Shown: piece by piece, positions 1 through 8,563 of the stretch | How the letters are laid out: every line of letters starts with the position of its first letter | How positions within the stretch are numbered: the first letter of the stretch is position 1 | Assembly (NCBI GenBank): GCA_041736915.1 | Contig: JBGSST010000161.1 | Coordinates: 1-42,510, forward strand | Direction: 5' to 3' | Origin: JBGSST01 sp041736915 | Lineage (GTDB): Bacteria; Bdellovibrionota; FAC87; UBA2466 | Length of the DNA: 42,510 nucleotides | Translations under genes and position numbers: made by a program | The notes under the pieces: generated by a model | Database searches by the model: none | What the model saw: only the letters and a program-made list of their open reading frames with translations | Told to the model about the DNA's origin: nothing

Positions 1-285
1 ACCACCACCGCCACGACTACCGCCGCCGGAGCGGGGCTCTTGGGGACGGGCTTCATTGACGGTCAGTGCCCGGCCGTCGACTTCTTTGCCGTTCATTTCG
101 GCAATCGCGCGCTCGGCCTCTTCATCGGATGACATTTCGACGAAGCCGAAACCCTTTGAACGTCCCGAGTCACGATCAGTAATGAGGCGAGCCGACTCGA
201 CGTTTCCAAACGGAGAAAACCAATCAGTCAGAGTACCTTCGGTTGCAGAGAATGGAATGTTACCTACGTATAGTTTCTTACCCAT
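1..285 (-). CDS. RRM RNA-binding protein, glycine-rich tail (partial)
   Basis: Reading the minus strand from ATG at 285 gives an RNA recognition motif running off the window edge, with 95 residues visible. The RNP-2 motif LYVGNI lies at about residues 5-10 and RNP-1 KGFGFVEM at about 47-54, both near the start as in small single-RRM proteins of bacteria. After about residue 86 the chain becomes Gly/Arg/Ser-rich, the usual flexible tail of glycine-rich RNA-binding proteins. An AGGAGG ribosome site (plus-strand 297-302) precedes the ATG and fixes the start. Family members bind single-stranded RNA and are often cold-induced chaperones; the target here is unknown. Confidence 0.93.
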   Translation of the reverse strand, partial: MGKKLYVGNIPFSATEGTLTDWFSPFGNVESARLITDRDSGRSKGFGFVEMSSDEEAERAIAEMNGKEVDGRALTVNEARPQEPRSGGGSRGGGG

Positions 286-473
286 GGATAAAGAGGCCTC
301 CTAAGTTGGTCCTCATTTGCCGGAGACGCCAACTAGGGACACTTTCCCAACTCAGGTCTACCGAAGCGTTGTTCATCTAATAATTTATCAAAATCCTGTA
401 GCTTTGCCACCCTTGGCCATACCGATTTGGTGTTACGATAAAGACGTCCCCCTACTCTTTCCCAACCACCCCT

Positions 474-1202
474 ATGAAATTCAAATACGCACTCCCCTTC
501 ATTTGGTTCTCGCTATTTGTGTCGTCCCTCGGCTGGGCGATGAACGCGCAAGAGATCGTGGCGCGGGCGGACGAAAAACGCGGCCCCGATGGCACGTTCT
601 CCTTCAATGTGCGGGTAAAGGATTACAACAATAAGGCGCTCGTTCAGGAGAACGTCTACAAGGTCCACTCCAAGGACATGAAGTTCACGCTGGTGGAAAC
701 GATTTTTCCCGAACGCTTGGCCGGCCGAAAACTTTTGATGGCGGGCCAGCTCTGGCTCTACCTGCCGACCTTGCGCCGCCCGACGCGCGTGGGAACTCAG
801 CAGCGGCTAACCGGCGAGGTGGCGAACGGCGACATCGCGCGCGCCAAGTTCAGCGTGGATTACTCGGCAAAAATCGAGAAGCGCGAGAAGATCAAAGGGA
901 AGAGCTATTACCGGCTCATCCTCACCGCGAAGGACAAGGCCGCCGCGTACCGTAAGGTGCGCCTGTGGGTGGAAGAGAAAGAGTTCTTCCCCTTGAAGGC
1001 GGAGTTCTACGCCCTCTCGGGCAAGCTGCTCAAAACCGGAGAGTACACGGAAAAGGAAACCGTGCTCGGTAACGCGCGCATGACCGGTGTCATCATCAAA
1101 GACGCCATCTCACCCTCCAAGCAATCCCATTTGAAGTACTACAACTACCGTAAAGAAAACCTCGATGATCGTTTCTTCAACAAAGAAGCCCTGTCGGATT
1201 AA
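474..1202 (+). CDS. LolA-like outer-membrane lipoprotein-sorting protein
   Basis: The 242-residue protein has a signal peptide (about residues 1-22, ending LGWA) and a body resembling the LolA-like family annotated as outer membrane lipoprotein-sorting protein. Typical segments are the early AQEIVARADEKRGPDGTFSF region and the basic, Trp/Leu-rich stretch LMAGQLWLYLPTLRRPTR at about 88-105. It should be periplasmic and bind acyl chains or lipidated cargo in a half-barrel cavity. It overlaps the next gene by 38 bases. With the barrel protein behind it and an FtsX permease/ATPase pair converging from the other strand, it looks like the carrier of a small lipid or lipoprotein trafficking system rather than housekeeping LolA. 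There is no strong ribosome site before ATG 474, but no better start exists. Confidence 0.8.
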   Translation: MKFKYALPFIWFSLFVSSLGWAMNAQEIVARADEKRGPDGTFSFNVRVKDYNNKALVQENVYKVHSKDMKFTLVETIFPERLAGRKLLMAGQLWLYLPTLRRPTRVGTQQRLTGEVANGDIARAKFSVDYSAKIEKREKIKGKSYYRLILTAKDKAAAYRKVRLWVEEKEFFPLKAEFYALSGKLLKTGEYTEKETVLGNARMTGVIIKDAISPSKQSHLKYYNYRKENLDDRFFNKEALSD

Positions 1203-2484
1203 GACGGCGCTAGTCGCCGCCTTCGTCACCGCCTCCGCAACGGGGTCCTCCGCGTCCCGCCTCACTTTCGACACGCGCATGGAGCTCAACTCGCGGCTGG
1301 CTTATCATCTGGTGACTCCGCACGACCTCGCATCCCACCGTCACTGGCTGGAGTTCGATCAGAAAGCCAAGTGGGGCGACTGGTCGGCGATTGCGGGTCT
1401 GCGCGCCTTCGCGGAAGTTGCTTACGCCTCGAACAGCCGTTACGAAATGACCGTCGCCAAAACGGAGTCGAGCGAGATCGTTCCCAACGATATTTACGTT
1501 CAGTACAAGTCGCCGTCGTTCGTGGCGAGAGTGGGCAATCAGCAGGTGGTGTGGGGCGAGGCTTTCGGCTTCTACTTCGCCGACGTGGTGAATCCCAAAG
1601 ACGCTCGCGACTTTGGCTTGGGCGACATGAATAAGCAGCGGCTCGCCGTACCCATGGTGAACCTGAAGTATCTTCACGACGATTTCGCATTGCAGGGGAT
1701 CTACATTCCCAAGCCCTACTTCAATCGGACCCCGGCCATGGGTACCGACTTCGGCAGCTTTTATTCGCAGCTGTTTCCGCAGGGCAAGCTCAGCGTGGCC
1801 GATACGCGTACCGTGCCGCTGGCGTTGTCCAATGGGGAGTACGGTTTGCGGGCCAGCACCACCTGGCGCGGAATCGACCTGGCGGCCTTCTACTTCAACT
1901 ACTTTGACCGCTCACCCAACTACAAATTCACGATGGTGAACCCAATCCCTGGCCAGATGGAAGCCCGGCTCGACGGCTTTCACCCGCGCATTCAAACCAT
2001 GGGCGTTACGCTCTCGACGGAGAATGAGCCTTTTCTGTTCCGTTTCGAGGCGCTAGGCACCTTTGACCGGTACGTGGACGCCGCTCTACCGGGAAGTTAC
2101 ACCAGCCAACGTACGAACGAGCTCATCGGCGTGCTCGGTGTGGATTACACGAAGATCACCAACTGGCGGCTTGGAGTGCAGGTTTCGGAGAACCACCTGA
2201 CGGAAGAGATCGTCGGCGGAATCACCCCCCGCAACCGGCCGTTACTTACTTTTCACGTCTCGGGCCCGATCTATCAGCAGCAAAATTTGGAAGTGATCTT
2301 TAGCTACGCACCACGTGACGGTAGCTCGTTGGGACAGATTCGGTACCTCGTACCGGTTTCGTCTCGAATCGAGTTCTTGTTTGGCGCGGACCTGTTGCTC
2401 GGGCGCGACTCCAGTTCATTCGGGCGCTTCAATGCCGCCAGCCGCGGTTACGTCATGCTCAAGGGCTACCTGATGGGAACTTAA
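1165..2484 (+). CDS. predicted outer-membrane beta-barrel protein
   Basis: The 439-residue protein begins with a basic N-terminus and an Ala/Ser/Thr-rich signal sequence (about residues 12-31). It then alternates short polar and aromatic strands with frequent Tyr/Phe, Arg and Gly, as in porin-type barrels. The segment at about 110-140, containing YVQYKSPSFVARVGNQQVVWGEAFGF, resembles DUF1302-type proteins found beside LolA-like proteins and FtsX-type ABC transporters. The C-terminus ends in a hydrophobic strand, VMLKGYLMGT. It starts inside the upstream LolA-like gene, so translation is probably coupled. It likely forms the outer-membrane end of the same pathway. The barrel call is inferred from composition and context, not from a precise family match. 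Confidence 0.68.
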   Translation: MIVSSTKKPCRIKTALVAAFVTASATGSSASRLTFDTRMELNSRLAYHLVTPHDLASHRHWLEFDQKAKWGDWSAIAGLRAFAEVAYASNSRYEMTVAKTESSEIVPNDIYVQYKSPSFVARVGNQQVVWGEAFGFYFADVVNPKDARDFGLGDMNKQRLAVPMVNLKYLHDDFALQGIYIPKPYFNRTPAMGTDFGSFYSQLFPQGKLSVADTRTVPLALSNGEYGLRASTTWRGIDLAAFYFNYFDRSPNYKFTMVNPIPGQMEARLDGFHPRIQTMGVTLSTENEPFLFRFEALGTFDRYVDAALPGSYTSQRTNELIGVLGVDYTKITNWRLGVQVSENHLTEEIVGGITPRNRPLLTFHVSGPIYQQQNLEVIFSYAPRDGSSLGQIRYLVPVSSRIEFLFGADLLLGRDSSSFGRFNAASRGYVMLKGYLMGT

Positions 2485-3704
2485 ACGTAGCGCCGTAGCG
2501 ATTCGATGATGTTCATGCGGGACGCACGGAAGGCCGGAATGAGCGCCGCCGCCGCCGAGGCAATGATCGAAACAATGGCGGCCTCTTTCACCGCCGACCA
2601 TAGAAAGTCGATCTCGAGGTAGAAGAAGGTGCTCGCGCCGGGCATCACCACGGGAATTCTAAGGGCGTTGATTCCTTGCCCCGCCAGGGTACCTAGCACG
2701 ATGCCGGAGAAAGCTCCGAGCACACCCAGAATCATGCCTTCCATCAGGAACTGCAGAACGAGGCTTGACGGCTTCTCGCCCATGGCGCGGACCGTGCCAA
2801 TCTCGCCCGTCCGCTCCGCGATGGAGTTGCCGATCGTATTCATGATGCTCAATAGAATGAGCGACATGATGATGAACTTGAAGGCCACGTTCTGAACCCG
2901 ATTGAACTCCGAAACCTGGCGGTAAAGCGTTGCCAGCCAGTACCACGAGCGGATCTGCACACCCATGCTGGCCAAATCCATACGCCGGTTCAGCTCGTTC
3001 TTCACGTGATTGGTCGACGACGTGTCGTCTAAGCCAACCACGATCTGCTCCACGCCCTTGGTGTCGAGCAACGTCTGAGCGGCCGTTAGGGGAATGATGA
3101 AAGAGTTGTCATCGAACTCCGAGATAGCGGTTTGAAAGATTCCGCTCACCTTCATCTCCAGCGCGTTGACCACGCCGTCGTAGGTTTGCCCGAGCAAAAC
3201 CACCTGCTGTCCGGCCTTGATGTTGAGCTTCTTCGCGAGGCCCGAACCCACGGCCACTTCGAACTTACGTTTGGGATTCAAGCCGTGACCCGAAATGAAT
3301 TTGAAAGACTTGAGCCGCTTGTGCTCGGCTTGAGGATCGAAGCTGATGCCCTGGGCGCTCAAGGAGCGATCGCCGCTAGTGAGCAGACAGAAAAAAGTGA
3401 GGCGGCCCGTTGCGTAGGTTACGTGGCGGTTCTTTTTGATGTGTTTAATCCACGCGCCGTAATTCTGGATCAAAGTCTCTTTGGGGCTTTTCGAGGTTTT
3501 TGCCCAGTACTTCTCTTTTGCGATCTGCAAATGGCCCGTCTGGGTTTTAATCGTGGTTTCACGCAGCCCAACCACCATGCGGTGAACGAGTCCCTCGAAC
3601 AAGAGCATGGTGCATACGCCGCCAGCAATCATGAGCACGTTCAAAGTCGTACGGCGTACGTTGCGGAAGGTATTTCGGAAGGCCATTTTCAATCTAAGCC
3701 ACAT
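2481..3704 (-). CDS. FtsX-type ABC transporter permease (LolC/LolE-like)
   Basis: This 407-residue inner-membrane protein has the MacB/LolC layout: one N-terminal membrane helix (about 21-42), a large periplasmic domain (about 45-275), then three C-terminal helices (about 276-296, 322-345, 372-393) forming the FtsX domain. The conserved element with NSIAERTGEIGTVRAMGE follows helix 2, and the protein ends PAFRASRMNIIESLRRYV as in LolE relatives. Such permeases do not form an import channel; they transmit ATPase strokes to extract lipoproteins or lipids from the membrane. Its start overlaps the ATPase stop by 11 bases, so the two form one minus-strand unit. Its stop overlaps the barrel gene stop by 4 bases. 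Confidence 0.92.
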   Translation of the reverse strand: MWLRLKMAFRNTFRNVRRTTLNVLMIAGGVCTMLLFEGLVHRMVVGLRETTIKTQTGHLQIAKEKYWAKTSKSPKETLIQNYGAWIKHIKKNRHVTYATGRLTFFCLLTSGDRSLSAQGISFDPQAEHKRLKSFKFISGHGLNPKRKFEVAVGSGLAKKLNIKAGQQVVLLGQTYDGVVNALEMKVSGIFQTAISEFDDNSFIIPLTAAQTLLDTKGVEQIVVGLDDTSSTNHVKNELNRRMDLASMGVQIRSWYWLATLYRQVSEFNRVQNVAFKFIIMSLILLSIMNTIGNSIAERTGEIGTVRAMGEKPSSLVLQFLMEGMILGVLGAFSGIVLGTLAGQGINALRIPVVMPGASTFFYLEIDFLWSAVKEAAIVSIIASAAAALIPAFRASRMNIIESLRRYV

Positions 3705-4416
3705 GCTTCAGCTCCTCGGCCAGCGAAGTTTCCTTGCGGGCATCGCTCGCGACCTGTCCGTCTATCAGGGTGAAGACCCGGGGCGCTACGCTCAGCACTA
3801 GCGAGTCGTGGCTCGATAGCACGAAGGTGATCCCGTGCTCTTGATTGAGGTCCTTCATCAAATTCAGAATTTCGGTCGCGGTCTTGCGATCCAAGCTCGC
3901 GGTAGGCTCGTCGGCCAGAACCAGCGCCGGCTTTTTCACGATGGCGCGGGCAATCGCCACCCGCTGCTGCTGGCCACCACTCAGCTGGCTCGGCCGGTGG
4001 TGCGTCAGGCTTCCCAGCCCTACGTGCTCCAAAGCCGCCTTAGCCATCTGGGTGCGATTCTTCGGCGAGTCCGCAAGCAAGTGCAGTGGGTACTCGACGT
4101 TCTCCAGCGCGGTGAGCGTGGGAATCAGATTGAAGTTCTGAAAAACGTAACCAATTTTCTTGGCGCGTAGCTTCGAGAGCTTCGCGTTCGTCAGCGGATT
4201 TATCGCGATACCGTCGATGAAGATCTCTCCGCGGCTTGGGCGATCGAGACATCCCAGAAGATTCAGGAAAGTGGTCTTGCCGCTGCCGGACGTGCCAGCG
4301 AGCGCCATGAACTCTCCCTCAGTGATGGTAAGATCGACGTTCTTCAATGCGGCAACATCGTGCTTACCCATTTTGTACGTCTTACAAACACCCTGCGCGT
4401 GAACTACGTTTTTCAA
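3694..4416 (-). CDS. LolD-type ABC transporter ATPase
   Basis: This 240-residue ATPase has Walker A GTSGSGKT (41-48), Q-loop FQNFNLIP, signature LSGGQ (145-149), Walker B ALVLADE (about 164-170) and a D-loop SLD. Length and motif spacing match the LolD/MacB-type ATPases that drive FtsX-like permeases. The apparent start is a TTG at 4416 with a GGGGG ribosome site just upstream. The downstream permease overlaps by 11 bases. A CATAAT -10-like hexamer sits on the minus strand at 4456-4461, but I see no good -35. The pair probably works with the LolA-like and barrel proteins encoded by the converging genes. Confidence 0.94.
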   Translation of the reverse strand: MKNVVHAQGVCKTYKMGKHDVAALKNVDLTITEGEFMALAGTSGSGKTTFLNLLGCLDRPSRGEIFIDGIAINPLTNAKLSKLRAKKIGYVFQNFNLIPTLTALENVEYPLHLLADSPKNRTQMAKAALEHVGLGSLTHHRPSQLSGGQQQRVAIARAIVKKPALVLADEPTASLDRKTATEILNLMKDLNQEHGITFVLSSHDSLVLSVAPRVFTLIDGQVASDARKETSLAEELKHVA

Positions 4417-4508
4417 AATGCCCCCGATATCAAGTTATCGGAAACCTTTCGCGGAATTATGAGAGATGATTCGGGGCGTAAAACAATGGCTCAAGGGGGC
4501 CAGTGGAA

Positions 4509-6113
4509 ATGTCGATTAATTGTGGAAGCCCTATGAAAAATTCCACACAAAGCACTACGGCTCGCGATTTTCCCGTGGAACCGGGCTTCCGCTATCCGAT
4601 CGATCGGCAAAAGCTCGATCAACTGCGTGCGCGCAAACAGCGCGACGGCGCGGACTTTCCCAAGATCGGAATCCTAATCGTTGCCTACAATGCCTCGCAG
4701 CTCCTGGTAGAGACGTTAAGGCGGATTCCCGTCGAAACGATGGAGATCATCGAAGAGATATTCGTATTCGACGACTTCAGCACCGACGACACTTTTGCAC
4801 TGGCCCGCAAGCAGGAAAAGCTGCCGGCATGGTCGAGCAAGCTACGGGCGTATCGCAACGAGCGGAACGTGGGTTACGGCGGAAATCAAAAGATAGGTTT
4901 TGATTATGCCCGAAAGCGGGGAATGGATTTCGTCATTCTCCTGCACGGCGATGGACAGTATGCCCCTGAGTACCTTGCCGACCTCATCTACGACGCCATC
5001 GAAAAAAACCACGATGCCGTATTTGGCTCGCGCATGATGAATCGCTGGCATGCCCTGCGGGGCGGAATGCCGCTCTACAAGTGGGTAGGCAACATCATCC
5101 TCACGGCATTTGAGAATATGGTGTTGGGACTGAATCTCAATGAGTTTCATTCCGGTTACCGCATGTACTCCACCAAGCTGCTCGAGCGCATTCCGTATGC
5201 GGACAATAGCAACGGGTTCTCCTTCGACACCGAGATCATTATTCAGTGTCACGCCCAAGGGGTCGTGCCGTGCGAGATTCCTATCCCGACCTATTACGGT
5301 ACGGAAATCTCGCGCGTAAACGGAATACCGTACGCCATTCGCATTTGCTTCGCAGTGGTGTTCTATCGAATGCACCAGCTGGGCATCGTGAATTCGCCGA
5401 AGTTCAGGGCGGTATGGGGACCTCGCTATCGGTTCAAGGCCAGCCAGTTCAGCTCGCATGGCCGGGTCGTGAGTCAGGTGAAAGAAGGCAGCACGGTACT
5501 CGATGTTGGCTGCGGCCGGGGTTGGCTCGCGGAAAAGCTCGCCGAAAAGAACTGCCGCGTAGTGGGGGTCGACCGGGAGCCAAAGGCCGCGGTTTGGCAG
5601 GGGCTCGATGAGTACCACCAAACGGATGCGGAACAGCTCGATTGGAAAACGCAGCGCCGGTTCGACTACGTGCTACTCGCCGATATCATCGAGCACATAA
5701 AGCAGCCGGGGGCGCTGCTTACCGAAGCCAAAAAGTATTTGAATCCCGGCGGAAAGATCATCGCCTCCACCGGAAACGTTGCCCTCTGGTATTACCGCCT
5801 AAGCCTACTCACCGGACACTTTAACTACGGCCCCCGCGGCATCCTCGACGACACCCACGTCCATCTCTACACACTCGACACTTTCGAAAAGCTGCTCAAG
5901 GAGAACGGCTACCGCGTGACGAAACGCACCTACACCAACATCCCCTTTGAACTCATCTTTCGTTCAACCGGCCGAACCCCATTTATGCGCGCCGTAGACT
6001 GGACCTACTACACACTCGTAAAGCTATGGCCCCGCCTATTCGCCTACCAAACGATACTGGAGGCGGAACCAGTCAATCCGGCGGCCGCGGAGCGCAGCGA
6101 GCGCGCAGCCTAG
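4509..6113 (+). CDS. bifunctional GT2 glycosyltransferase / SAM methyltransferase
   Basis: This is a fusion of two enzymes; positions below count from the upstream GTG at 4503. The N-terminal GT-A domain (about 50-290) begins IGILIVAYNAS, has the acidic cluster DDFSTDD (90-96) and HGDGQ (148-152), and resembles dolichyl-phosphate-mannose synthase-type GT2 enzymes. The C-terminal class I methyltransferase (about 305-490) carries motif I VLDVGCGRG (332-340) and an acidic sugar-binding residue in VVGVDRE. No membrane helices are obvious, so it is probably cytoplasmic or membrane-associated. It likely adds a sugar and methylates a glycan or lipid intermediate, but the substrate is not visible. 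The start is ambiguous: GTG 4503, ATG 4509 (GGGGG nine bases upstream) or ATG 4533 (GGAAG four bases upstream). Confidence 0.88.
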   Translation: MSINCGSPMKNSTQSTTARDFPVEPGFRYPIDRQKLDQLRARKQRDGADFPKIGILIVAYNASQLLVETLRRIPVETMEIIEEIFVFDDFSTDDTFALARKQEKLPAWSSKLRAYRNERNVGYGGNQKIGFDYARKRGMDFVILLHGDGQYAPEYLADLIYDAIEKNHDAVFGSRMMNRWHALRGGMPLYKWVGNIILTAFENMVLGLNLNEFHSGYRMYSTKLLERIPYADNSNGFSFDTEIIIQCHAQGVVPCEIPIPTYYGTEISRVNGIPYAIRICFAVVFYRMHQLGIVNSPKFRAVWGPRYRFKASQFSSHGRVVSQVKEGSTVLDVGCGRGWLAEKLAEKNCRVVGVDREPKAAVWQGLDEYHQTDAEQLDWKTQRRFDYVLLADIIEHIKQPGALLTEAKKYLNPGGKIIASTGNVALWYYRLSLLTGHFNYGPRGILDDTHVHLYTLDTFEKLLKENGYRVTKRTYTNIPFELIFRSTGRTPFMRAVDWTYYTLVKLWPRLFAYQTILEAEPVNPAAAERSERAA

Positions 6114-6125
6114 CCATCAACGATA

Positions 6126-6154
6126 AAGGATTAAGATTAAAGTTAAGGATTAAG
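6126..6154. repeat. short direct repeat next to the tRNA 3' end
   Basis: AAGGATTAAG occurs twice, at 6126-6135 and 6145-6154, with an AT-rich ATTAAAGTT spacer. The second copy abuts the tRNA-Arg 3' end. It falls in the 3' trailer of the minus-strand tRNA. No function can be assigned and no integration scar is evident. Confidence 0.5.
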
Positions 6155-6228
6155 TGGGCGGTAAGGGATTCGAACCCCTGACCCCTTGGTTCGAAGCCAA
6201 GTGCTCTATCCAACTGAGCTAACCGCCC
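6155..6228 (-). tRNA. tRNA-Arg (anticodon UCG)
   Basis: The minus strand folds into a 74-base cloverleaf. The acceptor GGGCGGT pairs with ACCGCCC, the D-stem is GCTC/GAGC, and the anticodon stem CTTGG/CCAAG encloses loop CTTCGAA. The T-stem AGGGG/CCCTT carries one G-U pair and encloses TTCGAAT. The anticodon at loop positions 3-5 is TCG, which reads CGA arginine codons. The 3' CCA is not encoded. It is the only RNA gene I can support in the window and sits alone on the minus strand between two plus-strand genes. Confidence 0.97.
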
Positions 6229-6257
6229 CGGAAGAATTCAAGAATCGTGAGAGAAAC

Positions 6258-7223
6258 GTGAAATTCTTACCCGCCCGTACCCATGCCGCCAAGGGGATTC
6301 TAATCGTGGCGCTCGTGTTTTCCCTCATCATGGCCCCCTCCGCTCAGGCCTCGTGCGCCACGTACTTGGCCGCGTTCGGCACGAATCTGCTGAAGTTTTC
6401 CAAGAAGCACCGGTGGAAGGGGTACTTCCTGTTTTTCGCCTATGCGGGCTGGAAGGGGCTGGAGAACAGCAATGTACCGTCGGAGGACGATGAGAAGTAC
6501 AAGCACCTCTACGCCTACCCACGTCAGGGCGGCGTAGAATGGGACTCGGTCGCCACGGCCGGTGAGCTCATGGATGCAATCCGGGAAACGGAAGGTATGC
6601 TCGATGAGGTTCGCCGGTACGCCCCCGACCTGGGAAGTTACCTCGAAGGCAGTAAAGTGAACCAGTACTCGACCGGCCGGGAAGAGGAGCTGCACACGTG
6701 GGTGCTGGAGCAGCCGAACAATTCGATCACGCCAAAATCTGTTTTTAAGAAGGCGTTACAGCTGCACGACGGGCGTATCGGCGCGGCGCTGCTTTGTACG
6801 CACGAGCTGCTGCGTAGCGAAGCGCGCTTCAAGTCGCACTATATTCGCGCCTCATTTAGCAAGAACGACGAAGAGCAAGCCAAGTTCTTCAACCGCTTCC
6901 GGGATATCCGCGGCGATCTAGTGGAAACCGGTCTAGGCGGAGGCGATCATTCGGGCAGCTGGTACCGCATGTTCGGAGTCGTGCTAAATTCTTACGGAGC
7001 GGCGGTGGGCCGGGACGAGAATGGCCAGCTAGAGTCGGAATCCCGCACCGTTGACTATGCGCTACAAAAGCTCGAAGTGACCGCGGCGGAATGGATCAAG
7101 CCGGTCATTCGCTGGCCCGAACGGGATCTCGGTAAAGCCGGCTTCAATCGCTATAGCGTGGACGTGGGCCATCAGCTCCTCTTGAAATTGGCGGACTACG
7201 GAGCGGAGCTCGAAACGCAATAA
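6258..7223 (+). CDS. secreted protein of unknown function
   Basis: The open frame extends upstream through the tRNA, so I take GTG at 6258 as the start, giving 321 residues. That start gives a classical signal peptide: a basic N-terminus (KFLPARTHAAKG), a hydrophobic core (ILIVALVFSLIMA) and a cleavage site near AQA. The mature part has an aromatic stretch GYFLFFAYAGWKG near its beginning and is otherwise mixed and probably mostly helical. I recognise no family. It lies 18 bases before the thioredoxin-TPR gene, so both are probably cotranscribed and exported. A role in envelope quality control would be a guess from this neighbourhood only. Confidence 0.72.
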   Translation: MKFLPARTHAAKGILIVALVFSLIMAPSAQASCATYLAAFGTNLLKFSKKHRWKGYFLFFAYAGWKGLENSNVPSEDDEKYKHLYAYPRQGGVEWDSVATAGELMDAIRETEGMLDEVRRYAPDLGSYLEGSKVNQYSTGREEELHTWVLEQPNNSITPKSVFKKALQLHDGRIGAALLCTHELLRSEARFKSHYIRASFSKNDEEQAKFFNRFRDIRGDLVETGLGGGDHSGSWYRMFGVVLNSYGAAVGRDENGQLESESRTVDYALQKLEVTAAEWIKPVIRWPERDLGKAGFNRYSVDVGHQLLLKLADYGAELETQ

Positions 7224-7241
7224 ATGTGGTAGAAATCAGTT

Positions 7242-8555
7242 ATGAAACTTTTTCTGATTTTCTTAGCGCTCTCTACTTTCGGTTCCACGAGTTTTGCGAC
7301 AAAAGGCGCGTTCTGGGAAAATGAAGGCGCCGCGTTCAAGGAAGCGGCAAAAACGAAAAAGCCGATGCTGATCGACTTCTACGGCATCTGGTGCCCGCCG
7401 TGCAATGAACTCGACGAGACCGTTTTCGAAACGGAAGGCTTTCTCTCCAAGGCCAAGCAGTTCGTGCTTCTGAAGGTCGATGCCGACGCTAAGGCCTCGT
7501 GGAAAATCAAGGATCGCTACAAGGTGGGTGGCTACCCCACACTGATTTTCACCAACTCCCAGGGCGAAGAGATCTACCGCGTCGTCGGCTATCGCACGTT
7601 GAAAGAGATGCTGCGGATCATGGATCTCGTTCAGCGCTCGAAGGCGGTGGATTTCAAAACCGCGTGCAAGTCTTCGGACATTCCGTCGCTCATGCGTTGC
7701 GCAATCTCGTGCTCCGAGCGCAAAGAAGAGGCGTGCGCCAACGAGGCCTTCGGGAAGATTCAGGCAAAGGTCGCCAAGGGTTCCGCGGAATATCAGCTGG
7801 CCGCGCAGTACGCGATCGAGCAAGAAAAGTCGGTCGACGTGAAGAGAACCTCTTACGAAAAGCTCCTCCTCGACACCCCGGACGTTCCCTACGCCCTCGT
7901 TTGGGCCGGCGAGTATCTCGCTAGCTTTGAAGGGGTAAAGGAGGAGATCAAGCCCAAGGCCGAGCTCGTCGATCTCGTGCTGAAAAATTTTCCCAAGATC
8001 AGTATCAGCCCCACCATGGAAGCGGTAGGACTGAGCCGCACCGACCTTGCCCAGATTCGCGCTGACCTGCTGTCAAAGCTGGGGCGGAGCAGCGAGGCGA
8101 AAACGGCCTGGAAGGACGCGGCCAATTTGTTCGACGCGGCCGCCCGCGAAATGCCTAAAGGGTCCGTGGCGCGAGGCTTCACGATTGAACGCATTTACTG
8201 CCTGGAGCAAGCGGGCGAGCTAGACGCCGCGTTAGCTTTGGCCGAAGACTACGCCAAGAAGTTTCCCACCGAGTTTACCTTCCACTACTGGCAGGCTTCG
8301 CTCCTATACCGCGCCAAGCGCTACCTAGACGCCACACCGACGGCCTACCGCGCCTTTGACGTGGCCTACGGCGACAATAAGATTCGGGCGGCGACCCTGC
8401 TCATCGACGTGCTGGCGACGATCCCGGATAAGGCCACCGCCAAGAAAGTTTATGACGCGGTGAAGGCAGAAATTCAGCCTGACGCCAAGCTCGAGGTGAG
8501 GACCCACCGGTACCTCAAAAAACTCGAAGATTCCTACAAGAAAACCACGGGATAA
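7242..8555 (+). CDS. periplasmic thioredoxin-fold protein with TPR-like tail
   Basis: The 437-residue protein starts with a signal peptide (about 1-19). A thioredoxin-like domain follows (about 20-135) with active-site WCPPC, cysteines 51 and 54, preceded by MLIDFYG as in DsbD-C-terminal and thioredoxin_7 proteins. The cis-Pro loop is visible in GGYPTLIF. The remaining 300 residues are helix-rich with repeated Ala/Leu/Tyr patterns typical of TPR-like superhelices. It also carries four cysteines at about 147-165 (ACKSSD, MRCAISCSE, EACANE). It probably performs disulfide exchange in the periplasm, with the helical tail as a docking platform. It is followed after 8 bases by a histidine kinase gene. 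Confidence 0.85.
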   Translation: MKLFLIFLALSTFGSTSFATKGAFWENEGAAFKEAAKTKKPMLIDFYGIWCPPCNELDETVFETEGFLSKAKQFVLLKVDADAKASWKIKDRYKVGGYPTLIFTNSQGEEIYRVVGYRTLKEMLRIMDLVQRSKAVDFKTACKSSDIPSLMRCAISCSERKEEACANEAFGKIQAKVAKGSAEYQLAAQYAIEQEKSVDVKRTSYEKLLLDTPDVPYALVWAGEYLASFEGVKEEIKPKAELVDLVLKNFPKISISPTMEAVGLSRTDLAQIRADLLSKLGRSSEAKTAWKDAANLFDAAAREMPKGSVARGFTIERIYCLEQAGELDAALALAEDYAKKFPTEFTFHYWQASLLYRAKRYLDATPTAYRAFDVAYGDNKIRAATLLIDVLATIPDKATAKKVYDAVKAEIQPDAKLEVRTHRYLKKLEDSYKKTTG

Positions 8556-8563
8556 GCCGATAA

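Noticed and set aside
3132..3773. 213-residue plus-strand frame over the permease gene
   Set aside because: Antisense shadow of a protein with an intact FtsX domain; no signal peptide or motif.
6126..6228. tRNA-Arg as an integration site
   Set aside because: Only a 10-base direct repeat flanks the tRNA, and no integrase or phage gene is present.
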